Assembly (NCBI GenBank): GCA_964020975.1
Contig: OZ026622.1
Location: 90,478,462-90,542,461, forward strand
Source of the DNA: Hermodice carunculata
Lineage: Eukaryota > Annelida > Polychaeta > Eunicida > Amphinomidae
Reading direction: 5' to 3'
Length of the DNA: 64,000 bases
Shown one piece after another: positions 44,901-57,121 of this stretch (its first letter is position 1; every line of letters starts with the position of its first letter). The notes under the pieces are model-generated. The model ran no database searches, was not told where the DNA came from, and saw nothing but the letters and a program-made list of their open reading frames with translations. The position numbers were made by a program, and so were the translations under genes.

Positions 44901-47727
44901 GGATTCCACCAATAATTGAAAACGACCAAATTATATCCTGCAATGCAAAAAAATGTGATATTTTTTAATAACTATTTTGCAAGTCAGTGCACAAGTTCTT
45001 CTGACATTGACTCCCCACCACTGGCTGAATTTAGTCACCGCACTGAGTCTAGACTAACTGAAATCACATTTGGTGAGCAGGACGTTTTGAAAGTATTATT
45101 GTCTCTAAGACTTACTTCTGCAACCGGGCCTGACAATATTGAAATACTGCTCACTCCATCTGTAATCCTCTCACAAAAATATTTAAACTTTCTCTTAACT
45201 AAGCTTACTTTCCCTTGTCCTGGAAACGTTCAAATATTTGTCCTGTCTTCAAAAAATCTAACAGACAAATAAAAAGTAAATATAGGCCAATATCCTTACT
45301 CTGTAATATTTCTAAAGTCTTTGAACGCATAATGATTAATGCCCTCTATGAATATTTAACTGCAAACGATCTCCTCAGACACAAAAATTCGGGTTTCAAG
45401 GCAGGCGACTCAACAATCAATCAACTTGTCTACCTACTTCATATTATATATAACGGTCTAGAGTTATCAAAAGAGGCCAGAATGGTATTTCTTGACGTCT
45501 CTAAGGCTTTCGACAAGGTATGGCACCGTGGACTCCTCTTCAAACTCAAGCAGCTTGGCATATCGGATCATCTTGTTACCTGGGTTGAAAGCTATCTATC
45601 TAATCGCCTCCAAAGAGTTACTATTCATGGTCAATCTTCTGCCTGGCTTCCTATCCAGGCTGGAGTGCCTCAGGGATCTATCCTTGGGCCTCTCCTATTC
45701 TTGGTTTATGTAAATGACCTAGTGGACAATCTCACGTGCGAAGTGAGATTGTTCGCTGATGATACTAGCATACTCGAAATTGTCAATGACCCTGTTCAAT
45801 CCTCACGCCACCTGAACACCAATCTGTCTCTAATACATTACTGGGGCAGGCTATGGCGAGTGTTATTCAATGCCACCAAATCACTATCTGTTATATTTTC
45901 TGTGAAACGAGTGAAACCTCATCATCCGCCAGTTTTCTTGCGTGGGTCTCCGATTCCTGAGGCAGACATTCATACACATCTCGGAATCACTTTGAGTGGT
46001 GACTTATCTTGGCAAGCCCATATCACACGGATTACCAATAAAGCTTAAAGTAAATTTCCTTACTGCGTAGGTTCAAGTATAAACTGTCACGCAAATCCCT
46101 GGTCAAACTATATTGTTCTATGATCCGTCCAATCCTTGAGTACGGCTGTGTTTTATTCGACAACTGTGGTAAAGTCCTGTCTGATCGATTGGAATCGATT
46201 CAGTATAATGCCGCTAAAATTAGTACAGGTGCCTTGAAACATACATCACATGTTAATTTACTTCGTGAACTTGGCTGGTCAACTCTTGCAGACAGACGTA
46301 AATACTTTAAGCTGGTCCTCTTTTACAAAATGTACCACAAACTGACTCCTTCTTATCTATCTAATCTAGTACCCCCTCCTCCTGCTGGTCGTGCTCTCCG
46401 ACATTCAATGTCGGTGCGCCCCGTTAGATGTAGAACGCGTCTGTCTAACTCTTTCCTCCCAGATGCTATCAAACAGTGGAATAACCTGCCTTCCGACATC
46501 AGAGATTCGCTTTCTCTGCATATATTCAAATCGAAACTTAAAACTACTCTTTTAGCCACAGACACTGTTCCCGAGTTATATCTCCATGGTGACAGATTTG
46601 CTAATATTTGCCACACGCAATTACGCCTAGGATTCTCTAGACTAAACTCCGACCTTCACAAAATTAACATCCTTCCTGACCCATCCTGTGCCTGTTCTTA
46701 TCCCACTGAAGACACCAAGCATTTCCTACTCTTCTGTCCCTATTACATCGTTCCGAGAAACAGATTATTGAATACCATTATTCCTTTGATTGCTCCGGGG
46801 GTTAGCCCGCATCTTATAATTCATATTGGTAGTGATAGGTTAGTTGAAATATTTCTCCGTGGCAGTAACGAGCTTTAGAACTGCCTGAATATCCAGATCT
46901 GTGATGCTCTCCATCAGTACATTATTGATACCAGGCGCTTTAACGACTAAATGTTTCCGTTACTGTTACTGTAGTATTCATCGGTTGGACTATGCAAATT
47001 TATTTGTATCATACCTTTTTTCTTTAATGGGTAAATATTGAACTCAATTCATATTGGTTTAACTTGTATCTTACAAGTAATCAAACTTTGATATTCGTAC
47101 AGATTTTACATAGAAAAATACATTGGTAACATTTGTATTGTCATGTGTGTCTTGTACATACCTATTGTGTGTCTCCATGTTCTGGAGAACCCATGTATTA
47201 GTCATCTCGCAGTACTATAGGTCTATCCAGACTAAATAAATACGTTTAAACTAAACTAAGAGAGCGCAGCCATACTCCACAACATGGCGAATCATAGTGA
47301 GATGAAGTTTTTTTTTTCGGGAGTTTTCCTGGAGAGTTTAAATTTAAATCGTTTTGGGAGTGAGATGCGTATGCTAGCTTTTGTGACAGTGCGGTTTATA
47401 TGCGAGTGCCATGTCAGGTTGTGGGATAGTGTTACACCTAAATGAGTGTGACTTACAGTCTCGGGTATGGCACAGTTACCAAGATATGACGTTGGATGTT
47501 CTACGTTGTTGCGCTCAAACGTGAACAGTAAGGAAATGGATTTGAGAGCATTAAAGGAAACACGTCAAAGTCTGGTCCAATTATTCAGATGGGCAAGATT
47601 ACTGTTAATGTGAGTACCAGATGCCTGCGGATTATTACTGATTTAAAAAAAACACGTATCGTTGGCAAAGAGTCTGATAGCGCAGGCACTATCTTCAGCT
47701 ATGTAATTTATGTAAACTAGGATATAT

Positions 47728-47822
<95 letters not shown>

Positions 47823-50800
47823 GCAATCTACTTCCTTCACGTGTCCAAGAAATTAATCACGTGTGTATGATTACTGGCACGCGTTAGACATACTGTACGT
47901 GTGGCGCTCGACCTCCACCAATAATAGCACGTGTCTTTGTTTTGTTGAACGCGTTCACAAAATGTTAACACGTGTCCAATCAATAATAATACGCGTGCAA
48001 TAAAACATGGACGTGGGCATGAAAATAATTGCACGTGTCTAATGAATAGGCACACGAGGGCCATTAGAACAAGTGAGCAAAGTGGTCAAGTTTTCGTCAC
48101 CTTCCCGCGTCTGGCATTTGGTGACGCGTTGAAACTTTTGGTAACACGTTTCATAATTACCAAACACGAGCCCTTGAATGTATATTACACACGTGCCCAT
48201 TCTTAGTTGACGCGAGTTAAAAAAGACACACGCGTGGAATTATTTAGTGGACGCGTCCAACAATATACAGACACGTGTACATTTAATGCCACGCGTTAGA
48301 AGTGTGGTATTTATGGCACTGATCCCCCCGCCATATAAAAATGTATACTTTATAGTACTTTATCAGTGACTCTAAAGAGTTATATACAGAAACGTTTTAG
48401 TCAGCACTAAAATTACTGTTACCTAACGTATACCCTTAATCTCTCATCAAATCCTTCAAGTAGTGGAGGCGACCAAGTGACATGGCTAAAATGAATTGTC
48501 ATGGGACAATGAAACCTTAACGTGTCCAAAAATGCTGAATAGATATGTGATAAGATGCGCTGCTTTAAATTATTTTTCCCAGATAGCGGTTTGAATGCCT
48601 GCTAAATGTCACTTTCCGTGTTGTTTTCACAAGATAATCTACTAAATCGTACCTTTTGTATGTTCCTTGTCCGGCGAGTCTACTGAGAGCAGTTCATCAT
48701 AGGCTGTCATGGAGAAACGTATTATGATAAACAGTTGAATGAAGTTTAAAAAAAGCTAGCCAAAATGGTGACCTGGATAGACATTTGTTACTAATACTAG
48801 TTATTGTTCATACATTGAAAACTCTTTGGATGTGAGCATAAATGTTTCACCAACAGTCCATAGTTTGTCCTTTATGGTATACGCTGGCACACTTATGGAT
48901 TCATATTTGTGTATGTTTTCCCATTCACCCAAATGGACACACGAATTGCGCTTGTTACATTCATACACTGACGTTTTGTGAAACATACCTATAGCAGTCA
49001 GCTAATTTCTGTTTTTATCCTGATTGACAATAGACAAAGAGACATGTTTCGCATATTCACCATGGGAATAGTACGATTTTCGAACACTTGACCATCCAGT
49101 ATGGTCACTGTCACATAATATGACGTCAATGATAGCCAGCAATAATCAATAAATGAAACTCAATGCATAAGCTACTGCTGAAATATTATTTGTTTTTTAC
49201 AGTCTCTGGACTGCAATTCGCATGATAATATCATTTAGTGCCACTGCTCTTTTGTTCATGCATGTTACCTCTGTCTCGTTTTTTTTGGCTAAAATTAAAT
49301 CGATATATAAACTATGTGCACGTGAATGCACATTGATGATGCTACCATATTTTAATATCGTGAACGTTCTTTATACGTGGTCGACAGGCTCCTGTCAAGG
49401 TACTGGGCATTCATAATTGAATTGCTTTGAAAGAGCCAATCAAACAACCCACCTTTCAAATATTCCAGACAATCGTACATATGATCAATTGGCGTTCGCA
49501 TCAAGTCTGACAATCTTTTTCCCCCACATATTGGCTGAATCTTTGAAACGGCAAAGTGCGAGTAATATTATTACGACAAACGGCCTGTGTGAATAGCCCG
49601 TCCTCAGCTGACTTTGACATTCAACCCATTATTAATAAGTCCCACTCTAGTCTAGGGGATGGTAATTCAGGAACTGAAGTACAACTTGCAGCTTCCATTG
49701 CGTTCCCCATTGATTTACATAGTAATCGATAGGAATGCACGCATTATCTGACTGGCACCCAGATTGAAACATTCGTTGAAAATCAGGGATCCAGAATGGC
49801 AGCACCCAATTAGCAAATTTGATTAACCCTCCCTCAAGCTAAATTTCTACTAAGTATCAGAACAATCTGATGGACGGTTTGAAGAATTCTAAAATGGGAA
49901 AAACAAGTAAAAAAATTCATTAAATTGCAGCGCCATCTTTTGAACAAAAGTCTAGGGGTCCCAGGAAGTGTCCCAATGCAATTTCAAGCAAATGGCCAAG
50001 AAGTTTCGGAGAAGCTTTGTGAAGATTTTGCCAAAAAATTAAACAAACAATTTATAAAATATCTAAAAATCCCTGAAGCATAATCTTTTGAACAAATTCT
50101 AGTAGAAGCCCAACCGAGATGCACTAACCAATTCAAAACTAAAAAATACACGCAAAAATTCGTAACAAATGTAAAAAAAAAAATGCATTGCCACCTCTCA
50201 AACAAATTAAAGTCTGGAGGTCTCCAGAATTGTCCCTGTTCAATCTCAAAGCCATTGGCTGAGCGGTTTCGGAGAAGTTCTTTTGATCTTTTAGCCGAGA
50301 GGTTGAACAAAAAATTAAAAAAAAATCCAAAAGTCACTCGAGCGTGATCACTTGAACAAACTTGATAGACACCCACCCGGATTATATTCCCGCCAAGTGT
50401 GAAATAAATCTGGTTAACGGTTAAAAAAAACCTTCCCATTGCAATCCCCATTGATTTACATAGTAGTCAATAGGGATGCCTGCATTAACTAACAAGTACC
50501 CGAATTGAAAAAAAAAGTTGTGAAATTTTAAGGATGCACAATATCACTTCTTCGTGAATACTTTTGTTTACCCTCTTACAAGCTACACATACACTATGTT
50601 TCAGAACAATCTCAGGGACGATTCTGGAGAGAAGTCGAAATTGCCTCAACACACAGAAAATCGTACAAAAACAGAAAAAATCGTTACTAAGGTCTGGCTC
50701 TAGACGATTGAACAAAACAAAATCATAAAAATCCAAAATTGCTGGACCATGACCAGTTGAACGAACTTGATAGATATCCACCAAGATACATCCTAACCAA

Positions 50801-53800
50801 GTTTGAAGTGAATCTGGCTGACGTTTTTTGAGAAGGGGAATATGTGGATTGTGGACAGACGACGGACAATGGACCATACTATAACCTCAGCTGACTTGTT
50901 TGCTGAGGTAATAAAAAATCAGAGAGACACGCAGTTAAATGTATAAAATATCGTTATTTAGCCGTCTGATTTTCAAAGTAAATAGGTACTACCTATATAG
51001 CTTAAGTTTAGTCAGCACTGATAACGATCATTGTCCTTTTTTATGTCATCTATAATACTCTGAAAGTTTAAATTATACTAGATTATAATTAACATGTTCA
51101 AAAAATGACTGCACCAAGTTGGCAGAGTTAACTCAACTTACACATTTGAAACATTTAAATCTGTTATCATCCTGTGCACTGTGGACAACAAATTGAAAAT
51201 TAAGTGTGCCATTGCATCAGCCAATGAACAGTCATAAAAAGCTGAAACAAATCCTGGCAGTCATTCCACTTGCATTCAAAGTTTAATATGAAACTTCCCA
51301 AAACCATCAAACAATTCAAACAAACCTACCTCAAATTGTCGAACAATTGTTTTGAATTTGGGGTATTTCATGCAGCTTTCTTCCAAAAGTTCTAAGTTTT
51401 GCTGTATGTTTTCTGTGAATACCGAATACAGTTTCAAGAAAGGGCCGGCCATTTTGAAAATCTCCCCAAGTCGTGGTTCCTGTTGCCTGTGTAAAAACAT
51501 CGGTCGGTGAAGCAAATACAGTCGATCATAAAATGGATGACAATATCATTTATTAAATGACAATTTTCAGTTGGGAATGGCTAATTATGCATTAAATATC
51601 ACATGATTTAACCTCTGCTTTTATAAAACTATGTAACATAATGCAAGCATTACTAGTCAAAAGAATAAACTTAACATAGCCAAACAAAAACTAAATAGAC
51701 CTGTTTCTCTGAAATGAGACCCACTCTCGTTGTGTTACCCTTTGCTAAACATCGCATCTACACAATAAGAAGAGAACTTTTTTTTATTTCGAAATGGCAC
51801 GAATCAGCGTAAAATCACTTAAATAATACATTTTAAAAGAAAGTTTATCAAAGGTAAATGAGCGTTCATATATTCCCGGGCGCAAGGATCTGTCATGTAA
51901 TGGACGAATCTGTTGATTTTTTAATTAAAATTGGCCTACGGAAACCGGAATTGTTTGCGGATATCTTTTAAAATCGCTTCATGCAGCTTCTGGAGAGGGC
52001 CCAAATCCCTTAGTAACTGTGTCTGCTGATTATCGGACGGCATTTGGCCTTTCAGTTTCCTTCCTGTGTCCTGCACATAGTCACGAAATTCCTAAAATTA
52101 TAAAAAAAAAAGTATCACACAAGTCTTAAGCGGACACTTTAAATTGCTCATTTGATGTTAACCCCTTGGCGACTTGTTCATATTATTACTAATGACAAGA
52201 AACCAATACAGATAAAAAGCTGTTTAAATCAGTTCATTCCGTATTCATAGAAATGACTGAACTAGATTAGGAATTTTTCTTTCAGCGCCCAAAGTACAAA
52301 AGCATGCTGTCCCGTCAATTTTATGCCAAACCATCGGCGTCCTGCATCGTTAGCTGCTATCAGTAGTCTTTGTCTGCTTGGTGCTTGCTTTTGCCAATTA
52401 TATAGAGCATTTACAGTATGTCAAGTTCGATACAATGTTTTTCCCTGCAATAGTTTATTTTATAAGTTAATTGTGATGTTACGGAATGGCTTACAACAGT
52501 GTCAATATATATTATGTACTGATAGAAAGGCTTACCACATTTATCAATTTGAGTGTCGATACGTATTCTGCTTCACAGTGAATCAGTTCTTCAGCCACTT
52601 TTGTGACGTTTGTTTCTTCGAAATCCTGTTGGAATTATTTGCACAAGGATACATGAAATCGCACATAGTCGTAAGGCATGACGAGAACCTGTTACGCGTT
52701 TTTTTTGTATATAGTTTTGAAGCCCATTGCATTAAGCAGTCTTTTATAAAATTCTGGAGATGTATACGTCCCTATGGAAGCATATGCAATAGTCCTAATC
52801 ACGGGGACTTCATGTGCACAGTAACCTTGTTCATCTGTACAAGGTAATGTAATTGCGCGAGGGCCACACAGTAGTATTGATTTTTCCTTCGCTTCCTATA
52901 TGTGTATACTTTGTAAGGAGTGTGAGCATTGTGAACAAGCAGGAGCCATTGATGCAAAGGCCAGAAAAATGCAGCTTTGGTTGCATCAACACAGCGGGCT
53001 ACTATAAACTTGACCTCGGTGTGTCTATTGGGACAGGTATATATTGAAATGAGATCAGATATTCATGTCCGACAGAAAGTATAAAAATTGGTACATCAGG
53101 TTTTTAAGATATCCCAATTTCAAGACAATACGGTGGTATTTTGTCAAACTTCTGTTTCCCTATCAAAATTGTGGTTTTGGATGAATTGTTGTTTCTTAGT
53201 ATTTTTGTAATTTTCTCCAAAACAAGGCGTCAAATTGCCTCAGAAATTAGTAGAAATATTCAAAGGGAGAATCGCCGCTGGCTTTGTAAACCAGGCGCCA
53301 CAGTTAAAGATCTCTATTGTCAATGATGTTTTCAAGTCTTGTAATATTCTTATAATCAGTTGGAATCGTTTATAGTACTGAATTCAAAGCTATCATTCTA
53401 ACGGCATGAAAATGTCAAATTTGGCGAAGTGTAGTATGCAACATATTTTTATTTTAAGGTAGAAACTTCCCAAAATTGTCAATTCTTTTGGAGGAGTTCT
53501 CTGTTTTATTGTTTTTTTTTTGTTGTGGTTTTCTTTTGACTATTTTGTGTTTTTCTGAAATGTCATCCTTTCAAGAAAACTTCCTAATTGCTTTTGATAC
53601 ATAATATTCTTGATAAATGCTCCAACTGAAGTTTGGTAATCAGACAGTTAAGCTGTGGTTTCAAAGTTTTTATTAACATTTTCAACCCGACGAGTTCAGT
53701 TTTTCAGGTGAGAATTTGTATTCTTCTGCTCGGGAACGGGCCGCCACTGCGATAGCTTGTTCTTGATCCTGATAGCTTTTACGATGTACAAAAATAACAG

Positions 53801-56496
53801 TGGCATATATAGTCTAACGAGTTTGTGACTTCAGTGATTGTATAATATTCGTCGTGAGCATCTTACATGGATGTGTGGCCACAGATTACCGATCACAATT
53901 CTAGTTCCTGAAGCCTTGTATAAAGTATTCACAATAAAATGATTGGATGGTCTGTTACTCAGCTTACCCACGTCATGGTAGACTGCCTAGATAACCTGGC
54001 GTAAATTACTGCTAAAGCATACAACTTTATTGAAAATCAAGAAACAACAGCATAACTTTCTCCTTACCGAACTTAGGTAGAAATATCTTTCAAGTATACA
54101 TCTTGAAGGTAATAAGGCAATTAAACTGCCAGTTTTGGAAAGAAAGGCTACCATTTCACAAAAACACAACATTCATCAAAGTGATTTATAATTTTTGTGC
54201 AGTTTCTATCTTACAATAAAACTGTATGTCTAATTTGACAGTTTTATTCAGTTACAATGTTTTTTATTTCAAACGCCAACTGTTTAGGATTTTGACTGAT
54301 TGTCAGGAATAAAACAAATTTGGAAAGATGAAATCATTATAAATCAGAGATGGATAAGAGTGACACCTGGTCTATAATAGATGCAGAATCTTGCATCATA
54401 AGCATTTCTACCAATTTTAAAGACAACCTGATGTATTTTATGAAGAAAATTGCAAAAATATTAAATAAGGAACAATTCACACCAAAACTGTTATTTTGAT
54501 CTGGAAACAGGCTGACAAAATACAGCCCTATTCTTTTGAATTCAGCATATATAAAAACCCTTATTTACCAATTTCCATACTTTCTGTCGGAAGTGAACAT
54601 TTTTACCATAACTGCCTTTTTTATGATCAGCTGACATAGGTGGACAGATTCCGAAATATAAACAGAAACTAATTTGAATACTCATATTCATGATATACAA
54701 AGATGGTAAAACGCACATCAGTCGTGCCTTGTGGTGAGTTTGGAACCTCTGAACACAGGGCGGCTTCAATTTCTAATTCATGCAAATCCTGTACACTTGG
54801 CTCTGAACTGTGCATTGCCCTCATCTCCAGTGTCGTGCTGAATGGCTTCAAACATGAAAATGCAGAGTAACAAAGAGTGAATCAAAAGCAAAAATAGTAA
54901 TCGTAACGTTAGTGAACAAGTAATTATAACGATCGTTGTGTAATACAAGAACTAGATGTCTTTAGCCTGGCATAGAAGTCTATGCATCTGATGTTATTAA
55001 AGATATTTAACCAGTGTTTGTAAAGAATAATTCAGCTTTAAATTTTCGAGCCCAACAGCTGAAAACTATTAAAATAATTTATGCAAAATGTATATTTATT
55101 AATAGGGCATGGTCCTTAAATGTAATATATGTGTTTTGACACCATTGAACACTTGATAAAAATGATTTATAGACAACTTCTTTGATTAGACTCTACACGT
55201 GTATCGAAAAAATAGTCCATTAACTCTAACAATCAGGAAAATTTGTGCATAGTATTATTGCCCATCGTATATCTTTTTCTGATAATGCATACTGTGAAAA
55301 CCTGATGACAAGGCTGGCTAGCCAGTTAATTATGCAACGGTTTCAATTAATCCAGAAATTATCGTAATGCAACACGGACATGTCATACTTATAGCAAAGG
55401 ATAGTCACAAACGATTAATGTTAATGATTATGTGCACACCTTTTAGAGTTCAGAAATGATTTCAAAGTTTATGTATCTCTGACTGTCTGGAAGAAAACCC
55501 GGTTGTTTCCCAGCTTTTTTACTTAAGAATTTAACAGTAAATGGTAAAGGGCGTTCAATAGTTTTTTTATATTCTTTTCTGTTAAAATGATTTTACATGA
55601 ATAGCGTCCGTTTTATGAGGCAACAAATGCCACAACTGCAATTCTGATTGTACATTTGGGAAACAATACTCCAAATTCATTGCAGGTAAACGTATTACAT
55701 CGAAGTAAAAATATTTTCGATATCTGTTGAAAAAATCCAGCGCTGCAATATATATCGGGAATAAAACACACATATTCAGCGAAATCGTGTGTATTTTCTG
55801 TGGCATAAGATAATGACGTCATCTGAGTGATGTGCTATTGTTTCTGACCAACATAACAGTGCGCAGAAGTCGCGTACTTGTTTCCGCTTTGACTTTTCGC
55901 CAATTTGGACATGCAATAATATGATGATAATATGTCTTTGTCATGTTTATGTGTTTGTGTAATGTTGGAATAACGTTGTTTTTGCTGAAATGAAACCCTT
56001 TACCTCTTGATCTGGTTGACGGGTAGGTGGCCCTCTCATTGCACCTATTACTGAACCTACAAGTTTACCCAGACCTTTGACTTTTTGCACAAATGGTGGA
56101 GGTTGGCTTTTTTTCGATCTTGTTTTTTGTGTATGTGATTCCTTTTCAATGGCGTATCTGTCATTCTCATCCTAGTACATGTAACAAAAAAAAGTAAAAA
56201 TCAAAAGACAAAAGAATACGACATACACTAAATGATGGAACCTGTAACCCATGCGCATGTACATTTATCAAGAACTTTGTCAATGGGCGGAGATAAGATT
56301 GTGCATGGATCGAATTTAGCCCAGCATTTCTCCTTTACCGCTACTTATCTAACCTAAGCATATATATCTTACAGAAATTAAGTTCCACAAAGTGCCTTTT
56401 TTGGCCACAATTCTTCAAACTTTGAAGTAAAGTATACTTTTCTTGAAAGCATCTTATCTTACATGTGAATACAATCTATATCGCATATAAAGATGC

Positions 56497-56531
<35 letters not shown>

Positions 56532-57121
56532 GAAAAAGTAATTTTAGCAAGTGTCTCCATCTTTAAAAAAATCAAACCAATCAGGATAGAAGCGTTTGTG
56601 CAAGAGACACAACGTGTGTCAGTTAGACCACAGATAGACACTTTGGGGGTAAAAGAAGAACAATAAAATTATGTGACGACACGAAAATTTGAATTATGTC
56701 GTCTTCTTATTGTATCAAGCTTGCATGTGCAATGGGTGCCAGAATACAAAAATCATTTCCTGTAAGAATGTGCCGTTAGGTAGTTTGCTGCATAAAATGA
56801 GATTTTATGTTTGCGAAAAAATGAAAGATCCCACGCCTTTGAAACCGCAAGAACATTCATAATTAGCCAATGGTAACAAACTACGTACAGAATTTAAACG
56901 CCAGCATGTCAATCCATTTAAATATAAAGTGCATTTTTCAAGTTTACTCGTTTGATCAATAATGTTGCATTTTTTTGCGCATTCGGTTTGTGGAATTATT
57001 TGGCGAATGGGAGTGTAAAATGTTACGGCTGTGAAAGCAAAATTTAAGTAGATCGAATTCTCACCAGATCAGTGAAGAACTGTGAGTGCCCCGTGTACTT
57101 TCCTGGATATGCATCTAGGCT
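41940..57121 (-). CDS. RhoGEF DH-domain module C with upstream exons
   Basis: DH exons at 52,536-52,625, 51,946-52,091, 51,330-51,486, 49,453-49,534, 48,653-48,703 and 41,940-41,998 join in phase (0, 2, 0, 1, 1, 0) and run on into the PH exons. The first helix reads VAEELIHCEAEYVSTLK with the conserved Glu. The centre reads RLGEIFKMAGPFLKLYSVF. The signature helix reads LMRTPIDHMYDCLEYLK, lacking the Gln-Arg pair of active DH domains. Three likely upstream exons (54,717-54,845, 56,004-56,171, 57,065-57,121) are phase 0. No start codon was identified, so the 5' end is open. The intron between the last two DH exons (42.0-48.6 kb) holds the nested fold-back/LINE complex. Confidence 0.85.
41999..42840. 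other. Intron part
   Basis: Plus-strand frames at 42,156-42,387 are open but unrecognised. No other signal. Confidence 0.35.
43470..43762. repeat. Phased ACGYGT motif array, left block
   Basis: Cores (CG position) at 43,475, 43,493, 43,513, 43,535, 43,578, 43,597, 43,625, 43,677, 43,697, 43,717, 43,739 and 43,757. Most steps are 18-22 bp or about twice that. Spacers are A/T-rich and diverged. Confidence 0.8.
43766..47716 (-). mobile_element. CR1-like LINE fragment on the minus strand, split by a younger LINE
   Basis: 47,265-47,716 encodes the end of the RT palm (IRLFANDTC) and thumb (SHTHLGVTLSHNLTWHSHIN; MIRHVVEYGCAL). The reading resumes at 44,153 downward (DNCTQELSNLLEEFQYEAAR; LLSDVGWEPLHTRRKVFKLV) to about 43,766. 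The resumption is exact once the plus-strand insertion is removed. The LINE lies between the two halves of the ACGYGT array, so it entered that array first. Several breaks; the RT upstream part is missing, replaced by a (TA)n run. Confidence 0.82.
44154..47257 (+). mobile_element. CR1/Jockey-type LINE, 5'-truncated, with target-site duplication
   Basis: Starts within the endonuclease C-terminus (LLNLIITDSPSLV; PLSNSDHAIVFCSL to 44,676). It continues through the RT: SKYRPISLLCNISKVFERI, VFLDVSKAFDKVWHRGLLFK, AGVPQGSILGPLLFLVYVND and LFADDTSIL (45,215-46,048). The C-terminal domain follows, with a Cys/His end CACSYPTEDTKHFLLFCPYY (46,120-46,878), then about 380 bp of 3'UTR. Flanked by a 7-bp repeat AAGAGAG (44,147-44,153 and 47,258-47,264). 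About four frame breaks, so young but inactive. Confidence 0.92.
47725..47821. repeat. (TA)n microsatellite
   Basis: About 45 TA units with a G interruption near the left end, at the broken edge of the minus-strand LINE. Confidence 0.97.
47838..48298. repeat. Phased ACGYGT motif array, right block
   Basis: Cores at 47,840, 47,860, 47,880, 47,898, 47,930, 47,950, 47,971, 47,992, 48,012, 48,034, 48,055, 48,107, 48,125, 48,147, 48,167, 48,192, 48,211, 48,231, 48,252, 48,274 and 48,292. Typical step is 18-22 bp. One weak zone lies at 48,060-48,100. Confidence 0.85.
48653..48703 (-). CDS. DH module C exon 5
   Basis: 51 bp, acceptor AACAG, donor GTACGA. YDELLSVDSPDKEHTK. Confidence 0.8.
49453..49534 (-). 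CDS. DH module C exon 4
   Basis: 82 bp, acceptor GATTCAG, donor GTGGGT. PICGGKRLSDLMRTPIDHMY then DCLEYLK; QR motif replaced by DH. Confidence 0.8.
49640..50912 (-). repeat. Interspersed repeat with internal degenerate repeats
   Basis: Recurring blocks include CCCATTGATTTACATAGTA (49,709 and 50,445), TTTCGGAGAAG (50,004 and 50,268) and GAACxAACTTGATAGA with CACCC or CCACC (50,353 and 50,761). It ends in ACAGACGACGGACAATGGACCA. The minus-strand frames at 49,984-50,451 and 50,485-50,877 are open but made of these repeats, so probably not genes. Confidence 0.55.
51330..51486 (-). CDS. DH module C exon 3
   Basis: 157 bp, acceptor TACACAG, donor GTAGGT. QQEPRLGEIFKMAGPFLKLY to TIVRQFE. Confidence 0.88.
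51946..52091 (-). CDS. DH module C exon 2
   Basis: 146 bp, acceptor AATTTTAG, donor GTTTCC (weak), ends phase 2. EFRDYVQDTGRKLKGQM to LHEAILKDIRKQFR. Confidence 0.75.
52536..52625 (-). CDS. DH module C exon 1
   Basis: 90 bp, phase 0, acceptor CCAACAG, donor GTAAGC. DFEETNVTKVAEELIHCEAE then YVSTLKLINV. Confidence 0.83.
52626..54716. other. Intron, nothing recognised
   Basis: AT-rich with no coding signal or repeat ends seen. Confidence 0.4.
54717..54845 (-). CDS. Probable exon upstream of DH module C
   Basis: 129 bp, 43 codons, phase 0, acceptor TTGAAG, donor GTGCGT. Acidic, Ser-rich (EPSVQDLHELEIEAAL). No domain. Confidence 0.55.
54846..56003. other. Intron, nothing recognised
   Basis: Overlapping minus-strand frames at 55,582-55,822 have no recognisable homology. 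Confidence 0.4.
56004..56171 (-). CDS. Probable exon, basic and Gly-rich
   Basis: 168 bp, 56 codons, phase 0, acceptor GTACTAG, donor GTAAAG. Basic Lys/Arg stretch then PPPFVQKVKGLGKLVGSVIG. A proline patch beside a short hydrophobic Gly-rich segment; role unknown. Confidence 0.6.
56499..56530. repeat. (TA)n microsatellite
   Basis: About 16 TA units. Confidence 0.95.
57065..57121 (-). CDS. Possible small exon
   Basis: 57 bp, 19 codons (SLDAYPGKYTGHSQFFTDL), phase 0, acceptor TTTTAAG, donor GTGAGA. Supported only by splice sites and phase match. Confidence 0.4.

Larger units (their letters stand above)
42842..48446. mobile_element. Fold-back-like inverted-repeat element with an ACGYGT array, split by LINEs
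   Basis: TTAGGGATATACGTTAGGT at about 42,845 is inverted at about 48,422-48,441. A second pair, GATCAGTACCATAAATACCA at about 43,445 and its near complement at 48,310-48,330, sits at the inner ends. Between the inner ends run two blocks of regularly spaced ACGTGT/ACGCGT motifs. The arms differ in length, about 640 bp left and 150 bp right. No transposase. Removing the LINEs leaves an element of about 1.65 kb. It resembles in plan the fold-back transposons whose inverted repeats carry short tandem units; the family is not identified. Confidence 0.6.

Noticed and set aside
43470-48298. ACGYGT array as a CRISPR array
   Set aside because: The repeat core is only 6-7 bp with variable spacers of about 14 bp in an animal genome; nothing else of CRISPR is present.
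49984-50877. Two minus-strand frames of 155 and 130 codons
   Set aside because: They lie in an internally repetitive interspersed element and show no recognisable protein.
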